Source: an uncultured Clostridia bacterium
GTDB lineage: Bacteria; Bacillota; Clostridia; Christensenellales; Borkfalkiaceae
Reading direction: 5' to 3'
Assembly (NCBI GenBank): GCA_934278995.1
Contig: CAKQWM010000001.1
Span: 1-64,000, forward strand
DNA length: 64,000 bases
Below the pieces are notes generated by a model that saw only the letters and a list, made by a program, of their open reading frames with translations, was not told the origin of the DNA and did no database searches. Numbering within the stretch: the first letter of the stretch is position 1; every line of letters begins with the position of its first letter. This document shows, one piece after another, positions 53,901 through 60,414 of the stretch. A program made the position numbers and the translations under genes.

Positions 53901-55691
53901 TATGGGGAACTGTTTACGTTGGACGTACCTACAAGAGCGCATTATATATTTAAAGGATGGAAAGATTCCCTTGATAATCAAACTGCTTTATTAACAAACG
54001 AACAAGGAGTTGGGTTAGACAGATGGGTTGTAAGAAACGACGCGACCGTTTATGCACATTGGGAACGCCCGCAGTGCCAAATAAAACTTATATCGTCGTA
54101 TGGCATAAATGAAATCAATGTTGAAGTCTTATATAGTACAAGCGCAATATTACCGTTGCCCGGCGACGTTCCCGGCAGGCGTTTTAACGGGTGGTTTACC
54201 TCTAAAAATATACAAGTGACAGATTCTGTCGGTGCAATGTCTCAGCTATGGGAAACGACTGAAAATACAATTTTATATGCGCATTGGGTGTCCGTACAAT
54301 ATTCTATTACTTATGTTTTAAACGGCGGAACAAACTCCGGCTCAAACAAACCGATCTTTACGGTTGATGACATAGGAATTACTTTAAATGAAGCAATTCG
54401 CAACGGATATAGGTTTATGGGGTGGTATTCCGATGCTTCTTTCATAAATGCGATAACGAAAATCGAAACGATTGGCAATAAAATATATTACGCGAAATGG
54501 GCAAAATTATATACAATAACGTTTAATGCGGGAAAAGGTACTTCTTGCGCAACGATATATGGTATTAAAGATGAAGAAATAACTTTGCCTGAGTCGATTT
54601 ATGGCGGTTATAAAGGCGGGTGGCAGTATGCAAGCGGATCAACATTGGAAACTTATGCTTTTGGATGCAAATACGTTATCGGTACCGCGAATGTAACATT
54701 AACTGCATCATGGACTGAAAAAAGCGTCACGGAATGCTATAATTCAAAAAGCGGGATTTATGAGATATGGACGTACAATCAGTTCAAAAACATAAAGCAG
54801 ATTTGCATAGTTCAACACCGTTCAATATGGATAATGGCGGATTTAGAAATACCTTTCGGACAGGAATGGACGGGCATATGCGACAATTATGCTTATATAA
54901 ACTTTAATTACCACACAATAAAAAATCTTAATTTTCACATAGGAAAAGTTAACTATTCAAACGAAACATACGCAGGCCTTTTTGCAAGGAATTACGGAAC
55001 GATAACAAAACTTAGTCTTATCGGCGTCAATATCAAGTATGAAGAATATCACGGCGGAAGCAATGTTTATGTCGGCGCCGTTGCAGGATGTAATTCCGGC
55101 AATATAGAAGAATGTTTTGTACAAGGCAATATCGAGGTAAACAGAATGAATTCTGCCGTCGGTGGCATTTGTGGCAAAAATATAAGTCAAATACAAAATT
55201 GTCAAGCAGGCGGAGTTAGAAACAAGTACAACAGTTCAGATAATAATAATTATACTTTAACTATGTTTGCAAACGGCGACGTTGGCGGTATTACAGGATG
55301 CAATACTAATTACGTTTTTGACTGTCGAGTAAAAAATGCCGAAATCGAGTTATACGTTTATAAAAACAATAAATCTGCCGGCGGGGTTGTAGGGTGGACG
55401 CAACAATTTTCGAGCACGATCGGGTGTTCTGTTGAAAACATAACGGTTGCGTATATAGGCAAATGGAATATTGCAAACAATAATCTTCACCCTAATATAG
55501 GCTATATTGTCGGTGGATTGGACCGAAGCACCATAAATAATTGTACGGCTACAAACTCTCAATTATTGGCAAACAGTTTACCTGAAGGAAGCAAAAAGAA
55601 CTTTGGTAAACATGAATATCAATGTATAGGTCAAATATACGGAACTTGCATAATAAACGGTGAAACAGTGCAAGGTAGTACGACATATTGA
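50910..55691 (+). CDS. Giant secreted protein: hydrolase, LRR_5, InlB repeats, GLUG-like tail
   Basis: 1,593 residues. The signal peptide is about 1-32. An alpha/beta-hydrolase lipase-like domain (about 80-420) has HGYGG (89-93) as a possible oxyanion-hole motif and GHSRGG (222-227) with Ser224 as nucleophile. BspA-type leucine-rich repeats (about 475-815) carry repeated IP-SVKEIGAGAF patterns. At least five InlB-type repeats (about 825-1265) end in YAKW/YAHW. The C-terminal ~330 residues have GLUG-like AGLFARNYGTI and GGICGKN repeats. No LPXTG or SLH anchor is present. Domain order suggests an adhesin carrying an esterase. GTGAGG precedes the ATG. Confidence 0.82.
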   Translation: MKINKSTFVSIAILTVLFASLVCATAIIKADAFTGYHTFDLTNPVELFTQTNTFSYGFNEEKDIFEYDMTNRRGGVSVMSSPQITVLTHGYGGKASNWSNNYTKEGKNFLFAYDEDSIIEKIAEKAGGAKVYWAQMRGDGINFNLFDLNNQKTLNTYDDSGDVYQDDYITDISKHVIIVFEAVVPEGSNDSVYSEFNYMLSQIVYDVSVLNGGILPKVNLIGHSRGGLTNLQYALDHPDLVDSLISIGTPYFSTTTGKLSQIVDSRAGIESIVTPEIYGSYNKRWNDNYDRLYKNINAVAIGGYSSLSFLGECVWHDPTGNINKELAAAIDALLAGIASAKFSTAWNKPLETLTATLIAETLELLMPSTYVTSLAHVILSEINLDRRPPFISWYNDICVDLNSQLALRTIDTDGVYSYKGFKRKTRFFNNLDGTDFEKLSFECPAIPHNLEPRDAKIIKWAVNELDIGEGGQSGFEYTQKEDGTLRIDGFNGTFNETVFPIPSSLNGRTINEIASYAFDSILDEFNVTTLNIPASVKEIGAGAFCNNKLLTTVNLQGTSLLESIGSGAFANCEALNSFVIPEKVAHVGDCAFLGCKEISSYVLSTSNTSLTVQNGVLYNKDETMLISYPTGKADTTFTVPSGITEIWYMAFFGNENLTSINLNDVTFLREYAFMNCSNLVTVTGNKITTILQDALSGTKWLADKLKGSNDYVSLGKSLYYYKGNQTDVDLSDYSNIGANAFVSNKSLQSVTFGNNMSLIDKYAFYDCTNLENVYLNNLHRAVFIREGVFEKNNENRKLYIPKHLQSQYAKTSNWDRYTLSVHETTVNYNLNGGTIDGGSNYTGTFIYGDNINLLTPERQGYTFDGWYGDFDGTEVTGEEIRQGTLWTSYDETTDLYAKWVPIIYTLTLHADNAVSERFEYSVNEAKTLPTPVLSGYDFDGWFTTADYSGQKYTTTEGLCGSIILYAKWNTSTYTVTYNLNDDEDTPATIGNSSTVVAYGELFTLDVPTRAHYIFKGWKDSLDNQTALLTNEQGVGLDRWVVRNDATVYAHWERPQCQIKLISSYGINEINVEVLYSTSAILPLPGDVPGRRFNGWFTSKNIQVTDSVGAMSQLWETTENTILYAHWVSVQYSITYVLNGGTNSGSNKPIFTVDDIGITLNEAIRNGYRFMGWYSDASFINAITKIETIGNKIYYAKWAKLYTITFNAGKGTSCATIYGIKDEEITLPESIYGGYKGGWQYASGSTLETYAFGCKYVIGTANVTLTASWTEKSVTECYNSKSGIYEIWTYNQFKNIKQICIVQHRSIWIMADLEIPFGQEWTGICDNYAYINFNYHTIKNLNFHIGKVNYSNETYAGLFARNYGTITKLSLIGVNIKYEEYHGGSNVYVGAVAGCNSGNIEECFVQGNIEVNRMNSAVGGICGKNISQIQNCQAGGVRNKYNSSDNNNYTLTMFANGDVGGITGCNTNYVFDCRVKNAEIELYVYKNNKSAGGVVGWTQQFSSTIGCSVENITVAYIGKWNIANNNLHPNIGYIVGGLDRSTINNCTATNSQLLANSLPEGSKKNFGKHEYQCIGQIYGTCIINGETVQGSTTY

Positions 55692-56079
55692 TATATAATG
55701 AGCATACCTCTTTAAAATATAGCAACGCCGAGGCGGGTTAACGGTTACCGCCCCGGCGTTTTGGTTTTTTCGGTAACGGCGGGCGTAAAAACATACTTTA
55801 TCGGTAAAACTTCGGGATATAATCAAAAGCCGAAGTTTGCCGTCCGTAATACGTAAAGGTCGTCATCTAATTACGTAAAGTTTTATTTGCGTAAGGTTAG
55901 CCGGTTTAATTATATAAAGTTTATCGTTATTAAGTTATCGTTTTAATTACGTAAAGTTTGTCTTGTGTGCCGTATCGGGATAAAAACACAACATGTTGTG
56001 CGATAACCAAAAATACGCAAAAGTTTACGGTTTTTGAACAAAAAAGGCGAATAAAGCAAGAAAAAATCGGCAAAAATGC
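55692..56079. other. Intergenic region before rplM
   Basis: It begins with the terminator at 55724-55770. A repeat TTAATTACGTAAAGTTT occurs near 55868 and 55944, with shorter relatives between. No gene is visible. Confidence 0.5.
55724..55770 (+). terminator. Terminator of the giant surface protein gene
   Basis: AACGCCG-AGGCGG and CCGCC-CCGGCGTT pair, followed by TTGGTTTTTT. Confidence 0.9.
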
Positions 56080-56108
56080 TTGACTTAAATATAATAATAA
56101 GTTAAAAT
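56080..56108 (+). promoter_or_regulatory. Promoter of rplM-rpsI
   Basis: TTGACT (56080-56085) and TAAAAT (56103-56108), 17 nt apart. It leaves a leader of about 95 nt that could hold an autoregulatory L13 site. Confidence 0.8.
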
Positions 56109-56212
56109 GTGATAGTCGCTTGATTTGTGCGAAGGTTTTTTTATGCGAATTAGCCCCTTGCTTGAAAAATTGAAGGCATATCAATCGAAATTTTTATTCG
56201 GAGATGTTTATC

Positions 56213-56647
56213 ATGAAATCATATATGGCAAATCCCGCCACGGTTGAGAGAAAGTGGTACGTCGTCGATGCGGCGGGTATTCCGCTCGGCAGGCTCGCTT
56301 CTCAGGTAGCGGCGGTTTTAAGAGGCAAACATAAACCTACCTTCACCCCCAACGTTGACTGTGGCGATTTCGTAATCGTTCTCAACACCGACAAGGTAGT
56401 TTTAACCGGCAAAAAACTCGAAAAAAAGTTATATACCTATCATACCGGTTATATCGGCGGTTTAAAGCAAACGCCTTATAAAGAAATCATGGCGAAGAAG
56501 TCTGACTTAGCCGTTTACGAAGCGGTTAAGGGCATGCTTCCCAAGAATACTTTAGGCAAAAAGATGCTCAAAAAACTTCGCGTTTACAAAGGCGCCGAAC
56601 ACAAACAGCAGGCTCAACAACCTGTAGAGCTTAAGATTGACTACTAA
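56213..56647 (+). CDS. rplM: 50S ribosomal protein L13
   Basis: 144 residues from the ATG at 56213. An ATG nine bases upstream overlaps the GGAG site, so the second is favoured. KSYMANPATVERKWYVVDAAGIPLGRLAS is the classic L13 N-terminus, and the HTGYIGGLK segment (about 83-91) is conserved. L13 binds 23S rRNA early in 50S assembly. It is 15 nt before rpsI, the standard pair. Confidence 0.97.
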   Translation: MKSYMANPATVERKWYVVDAAGIPLGRLASQVAAVLRGKHKPTFTPNVDCGDFVIVLNTDKVVLTGKKLEKKLYTYHTGYIGGLKQTPYKEIMAKKSDLAVYEAVKGMLPKNTLGKKMLKKLRVYKGAEHKQQAQQPVELKIDY

Positions 56648-56662
56648 TAAGGAGAGTAAATC

Positions 56663-57073
56663 ATGGCTAAAGCTACTAAAAAGAAAGTCCAGTTCTGGGG
56701 AACGGGCAGAAGAAAAAAAGCAGTCGCAAGAGTACGCCTTATTCCCGGCGGAAACGGCACTTATATAATTAACGGCAGAACCATCGACGAGTACTGCCCT
56801 TCGGAAACGGTTAAACTCGTTATCCGTCAACCTTTGACGCTTACCGCTAAAGAAGCCGATTACGACGTTTTCGTAAACGTTAACGGCGGCGGTTTTACCG
56901 GTCAGGCGGGCGCAATCCGCCACGGCATCGCAAGAGCGCTCGTGGTTGCCGAACCCGAACTTCGTACCGTCGTCAAAAAGGAAGGGTATTTGACGAGGGA
57001 TCCGAGAATGAAGGAAAGAAAGAAATACGGCTTGAAGAAAGCCCGTCGCGCTCCTCAATTCTCCAAGAGATAA
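56663..57073 (+). CDS. rpsI: 30S ribosomal protein S9
   Basis: 136 residues. FWGTGRRKKAVARVRL (about 11-26) and the basic C-terminus DPRMKERKKYGLKKARRAPQFSKR are canonical. The terminal SKR tail reaches the P-site tRNA. AAGGAGAG precedes the ATG. Followed by a terminator. Confidence 0.98.
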   Translation: MAKATKKKVQFWGTGRRKKAVARVRLIPGGNGTYIINGRTIDEYCPSETVKLVIRQPLTLTAKEADYDVFVNVNGGGFTGQAGAIRHGIARALVVAEPELRTVVKKEGYLTRDPRMKERKKYGLKKARRAPQFSKR

Positions 57074-57092
57074 TTATTTATCATCAGACTTT

Positions 57093-57117
57093 AAAGCCGT
57101 CTTTCAAGGCGGCTTTT
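57093..57117 (+). terminator. Terminator after rpsI
   Basis: AAAGCCG and CGGCTTT pair across TCTTTCAAGG, followed by T and A residues. Confidence 0.8.
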
Positions 57118-57168
57118 ACCATATTTTTTACGAAGCATTATATAAATCAGACGCACTATATAAATTAT

Positions 57169-57741
57169 ATGATAAAAAATAATAAAACGAAAATAGTATT
57201 AAGAATAGTTTTGTGCGCGGTTGCCGTACTCGGCGCCGTAATCGTCGTGTGCGCGTCGGCGGGAATTTTCGATTTTTGGAAAAACGGTTACGACGAATAC
57301 TTTAACAGAAAAAGATACGACCGCAGACAATTTATTTTCGATACCGAGTATATTCTCGAAACCGACGGCAATCTGACGTTTTCCTCGCCCTCGCCGTTTG
57401 CTCCCGAAAAAATCGTCCGCCGCGACGCTCGGGTTTCTTTTAATAAGTCAGCAAAAGAAATCGTTATAACGATTGAAAACAAAGGATCTTTCAAAGGCTC
57501 GGCGGTGTTTTCATGCGTAACGCCGAGAGAATCGGGGGTTATCTCGGACGGACAAGATACGGACGGGAAAATCGCCACGAAGGTTTTTGCGTATAGCGGA
57601 GAAGAAGAAATAGAATGTAAATTGCAAAAATGCGAGTTTACTAAAAAACAATCGACCTGCGTTTTTAAAGCGCAGACGGTTAAAGACGTAGATAAAATCA
57701 AAGTCGTGGGCTTTATGATAACGGAATTTAAAAGAAAATAA
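57169..57741 (+). CDS. Single-pass membrane protein of unknown function
   Basis: 190 residues. A basic N-terminus (1-10) precedes one membrane helix (about 11-33, IVLRIVLCAVAVLGAVIVVCA). The rest is a predicted extracytoplasmic beta-rich domain with YILETDGNLTFSSPSPF and VSFNKSAKEIVITIENKG. Four cysteines occur in that domain. No family is recognised. The ribosome site is poor, so the start is provisional. It is followed by a good terminator and could be co-transcribed weakly from rpsI. Confidence 0.65.
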   Translation: MIKNNKTKIVLRIVLCAVAVLGAVIVVCASAGIFDFWKNGYDEYFNRKRYDRRQFIFDTEYILETDGNLTFSSPSPFAPEKIVRRDARVSFNKSAKEIVITIENKGSFKGSAVFSCVTPRESGVISDGQDTDGKIATKVFAYSGEEEIECKLQKCEFTKKQSTCVFKAQTVKDVDKIKVVGFMITEFKRK

Positions 57742-57765
57742 CACGAAACCAAGTTTCAAAAAACT

Positions 57766-57810
57766 AATAAGAGCGCGTTCAAAAGAAATTTTGAATGCGC
57801 TCTTATTTTA
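57766..57810. terminator. Terminator before spo0A
   Basis: AATAAGAGCGC and GCGCTCTTATT flank an inner GTTCAAAA/TTTTGAAT stem, followed by TTA. Confidence 0.93.
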
Positions 57811-57876
57811 CTTTAAATATCAAAAACCGCGCGAATACGGGCATATAGGGTAATATATTGAGTAAAAAATATTGAT

Positions 57877-57962
57877 TTCGACAATTTTGAACAAAATTGT
57901 TCAAAATTATTTACAATTTTGTTCAAAAAATATTTTGAATTTTGTCGGTTCGGTGGTATAAT
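57877..57962 (+). promoter_or_regulatory. spo0A promoter region with palindromic operator
   Basis: A perfect 22-bp palindrome (57885-57906, TTTTGAACAA-AA-TTGTTCAAAA) is followed by a half-site TTGTTCAAAA (57919-57928). TTCGACA (57877-57883) is a reverse 0A-box-like sequence. A promoter TTGAAT (57935-57940) with 16 nt to TATAAT (57957-57962) follows. Confidence 0.7.
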
Positions 57963-58059
57963 ATGAGGGCAATGTGAAAGCAAGCGCTGTTTGCCGATTA
58001 TTGCGCGCCGCGAAAAACCGTTTCATCGTGGCGTAAAGATTAAATTGAAGGGTAAAATT

Positions 58060-58812
58060 ATGGAAACGAAAAAAGTATTGTTTGTGGAAGAAGGAGAAGT
58101 TTCGGTCGGCGAGATTGAAAAAGTTTACCGCGAAAGCGGGCTTGAAGTCGTCGGCGTTACAGGCGACGGCAGGAAAGGAATAGAACTTTTCGACAGCCTT
58201 AAGCCGGACTTTCTCGTTACGGGGCTTGTTTTATCGGGCGCAGACGGGTTCGAGGTTTTAGAACACGCGTTCAAAGCGAAGAAGGCTACCAAAATTATCG
58301 TCGTCAGCGCAATCAAAAACGAAACGATAATCAAACGCGCGATGGATTACGGCGCGCAGTATTATATGACGACGCCTATTCCTCTCGAGGTGGTTAAAGA
58401 AAGGCTTTTAAATATCGCCGAAAAAGATAAAAACGGTTACGCGTCTTTCGATTGCAAGCCCGCAAAAAGTATAGAAGAAAAAATCAGTAAAATATTTATT
58501 TCGGTGGGGATTCCTCCTCATATCAAGGGATATTCCTATCTGAGAGAGGGTGTGAAAATGGCGGTGGATAATCCTAAAATTATAAACAGCATTACAAAGC
58601 AACTATATCCTAAAATCGGCGAAAAATACGAAACGAGCGCGTCAAAAGTAGAGCGCGCCATACGCCATGCCATAGAGGTTGCCTGGAATCGCAACAGAAT
58701 AGAGAGCATAAATTCGGTATTCGGCGTACGCGCCTATGTCGGAAGCGAAAAACCTACCAACGGAGAGTTTATCGCCCTCGTTGCGGATAAAATGCTTCTC
58801 GAAGGCGCTTAA
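58060..58812 (+). CDS. spo0A: Sporulation master regulator Spo0A with degenerate receiver
   Basis: 250 residues from the ATG at 58060. The C-terminal DNA-binding domain (about 140-250) is unmistakable: PPHIKGYSYLREGVKMA, TSASKVERAIRHAIEVAWNR and KPTNGEFIALVADK match Bacillus Spo0A closely. The N-terminal receiver (3-118) aligns without gaps, but the phospho-acceptor aspartate of PDVLVLD is replaced by glycine (PDFLVTG, Gly55), the acidic pair is Glu10-Glu11, and the conserved lysine is Thr105. It probably cannot be phosphorylated classically, so activity may depend on expression, dimerisation or another partner. A palindrome and 0A-box-like site lie upstream. Confidence 0.93.
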   Translation: METKKVLFVEEGEVSVGEIEKVYRESGLEVVGVTGDGRKGIELFDSLKPDFLVTGLVLSGADGFEVLEHAFKAKKATKIIVVSAIKNETIIKRAMDYGAQYYMTTPIPLEVVKERLLNIAEKDKNGYASFDCKPAKSIEEKISKIFISVGIPPHIKGYSYLREGVKMAVDNPKIINSITKQLYPKIGEKYETSASKVERAIRHAIEVAWNRNRIESINSVFGVRAYVGSEKPTNGEFIALVADKMLLEGA

Positions 58813-59308
58813 ATGGCGGAAAATATTTTACGATAAATAAAACCTGAAATCAAAAAACGCATAAACGCTTTTGGGGGAGTGCGCGTAAAAAGGGGGAGAA
58901 GGGGCTGTCGCCGTGAGCGACAGCCCTTCGTTAATTCGACCTTTAAGGGCGGAAAATATCGAAAAATTCGTTCCGGTGGTTTTTTGGAGGCGGTATCGCA
59001 ATAAAAAAGGTATCGTAATAAAAAAGCCGAATATCGGCATAAAACCGGAAATCGGCAAAAATCAAAAATCGGCATAAAATCAAAAAGGTCGTCGCGCGCA
59101 AGTTTGCGGCGATTTTTTTAAAGCGGCAATGGTCGGGCGGTCTAAAAATATCGCATCTTTTTTAAAAATATAATTTTGCAACGATTTTTTGCGTAAATTA
59201 TATTTACAAAAAACGGACAAATATCATAAAGTATGTAATAGAGAAGGGTTTTCGGGCAATAAAACATACGTAAAACTTAAAAAAAATCAAAAAACTAAGT
59301 AAAAATAG
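58813..59308. other. Intergenic region after spo0A
   Basis: It contains the hairpin at 58898-58930 and short repeats built on AAATCGGCATAAAA (about 59028-59080). No gene is supportable; minus-strand frames here are low complexity. Confidence 0.5.
58898..58930. terminator. Strong hairpin after spo0A
   Basis: GAAGGGGCTGTCGC pairs with GCGACAGCCCTTC around CGTGA. There is no T-run, so termination is likely but not certain. Confidence 0.6.
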
Positions 59309-59337
59309 TTTACAAATCATAACAATACTAATATAAT
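59309..59337 (+). promoter_or_regulatory. Promoter of the zinc-ribbon gene
   Basis: TTTACA (59309-59314) and TATAAT (59332-59337), spacer 17 nt. Confidence 0.8.
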
Positions 59338-59380
59338 AATTCCACTTAACGCATTAAAGCGCGAGGTATGGAGGCAGATT

Positions 59381-59956
59381 ATGGCTAAATATAAACTTTG
59401 CCCAAGATGTGAACTGAATTATATACCCGTTGACGAAGAATATTGCGACGTTTGTAAAGCAGAGCTGAAACTCGGTCCGCAACTTATGTTTGCCACTCTT
59501 GACGAAGACGACGACGCGTCGGAAAAACTTTGCCCTGTTTGCAAACAGAATTATATACCCGTTTCCGAAGACATGTGCGAAAGTTGTATGGAAAAACAAC
59601 GTTACGACGAGGAAAAGGACGCCGACGTAGATATCGATACCGACGAAGAATGGAAAAAGTATCTCGACGACGACGAAAAAGAAGAACTCGGAAAAGACGA
59701 CAGCGACGAAGATATGATTTCGCTTTCGCAACTCGAGCAAGACGAAGTAAACGAACTTTTCGACGACGAGGAAGAATTTCTGGACGACGAGGACGAGACC
59801 ATGGAAACCAAGGACGAAGACGATGACTTCGATTACGGTCCCATCGACGAAAAAGACTTTGAAGAAGAGGACGACGAAGACGACTTGGACGACGAAGACG
59901 ATTTTGACGATTTCGACGACTTAGAAGACGAAAAATCAAACAAAAAAACCAAATAA
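59381..59956 (+). CDS. Double zinc-ribbon protein with highly acidic tail
   Basis: 191 residues. Two CxxC-x(n)-CxxC ribbons lie at the N-terminus: CPRC...CDVC (about 7-25) and CPVC...CESC (about 51-69), each with a NYIPV segment, so they are internal duplicates. From about residue 80 the protein is over half Asp/Glu with runs such as DDEDETMETKDEDDD, ending in a short lysine tail. The acidic tail recalls RNA-polymerase delta or nucleic-acid mimics, which is speculation. ATGGAGG precedes the start. A terminator follows. Confidence 0.8.
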   Translation: MAKYKLCPRCELNYIPVDEEYCDVCKAELKLGPQLMFATLDEDDDASEKLCPVCKQNYIPVSEDMCESCMEKQRYDEEKDADVDIDTDEEWKKYLDDDEKEELGKDDSDEDMISLSQLEQDEVNELFDDEEEFLDDEDETMETKDEDDDFDYGPIDEKDFEEEDDEDDLDDEDDFDDFDDLEDEKSNKKTK

Positions 59957-59960
59957 AATT

Positions 59961-59992
59961 AAAGACCACAGGCTTCTTGCCTACGGTCTTTT
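59961..59992 (+). terminator. Terminator of the zinc-ribbon gene
   Basis: AAAGACC-ACAGGC and GCCT-ACGGTCTTT pair, followed by TTCGTTTTTT. Confidence 0.88.
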
Positions 59993-60099
59993 CGTTTTTT
60001 ATAAAAGATTTAAAATGTGTAAAAATCAGGCTATAGGACGGTTAACGGCGGTATTTATCCCTACGTTTAAAAAACGTGACAAACGGATATAATATCGAT

Positions 60100-60336
60100 A
60101 TGATAAAAACGAACAAAAATCCCATAAGCGTAAAAACCGCGGTGGAAAATCTCAAAAACAAAACGGTCAAGGTAACGCAAAATTTAGGAAGGAACAAATA
60201 CGTTTCATACGTCGGCGTGGTTACGGGGGTATATCCCGCGCTGTTCACGGTTTCACCTTCCGCGCCCTATAACGGCAAAACGAGTTTTTCATATTCCGAA
60301 ATAATGTGCGGGAACGTAAAACTGAAAACCGAATAA
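60100..60336 (+). CDS. veg: Veg family protein
   Basis: 78 residues from the ATG at 60100. The region VKTAVENLKNKTVKVTQNLG then VGVVTGVYPALFTVS and FSYSEIMCGNVKL match Veg (DUF1021), a small SH3-like beta protein linked to biofilm regulation in Bacillus. A GTG 24 nt upstream is possible but would place the start upstream of a -10 box. TATAAT at 60088-60093 lies only 6 nt before the ATG, so the mRNA may be leaderless. A terminator follows directly. Confidence 0.85.
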   Translation: MIKTNKNPISVKTAVENLKNKTVKVTQNLGRNKYVSYVGVVTGVYPALFTVSPSAPYNGKTSFSYSEIMCGNVKLKTE

Positions 60337-60366
60337 AAAAAGGCCGACAAAGCGTCTGCCTTTTTG
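60335..60366 (+). terminator. Terminator of veg
   Basis: AAAAAGGC-C-GAC and GTC-T-GCCTTTTT pair around AAAGC, starting at the veg stop codon. Confidence 0.85.
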
Positions 60367-60387
60367 CGATTGTTCCTCTAAATCTGC

Positions 60388-60414
60388 GATAACGGGCTTA
60401 TAGACCTGTTTTTA
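60388..60414. repeat. Dispersed repeat copy at the sdaA stop
   Basis: GATAACGGGCTTATAGACC followed by TGTTTTTA; the last bases overlap the sdaA stop codon. Confidence 0.65.

Noticed and set aside
59484..59969. Arginine-rich minus-strand frame of 161 codons
   Set aside because: Antisense shadow of the acidic zinc-ribbon gene (GAC/GAA codons read as Arg/Ser).
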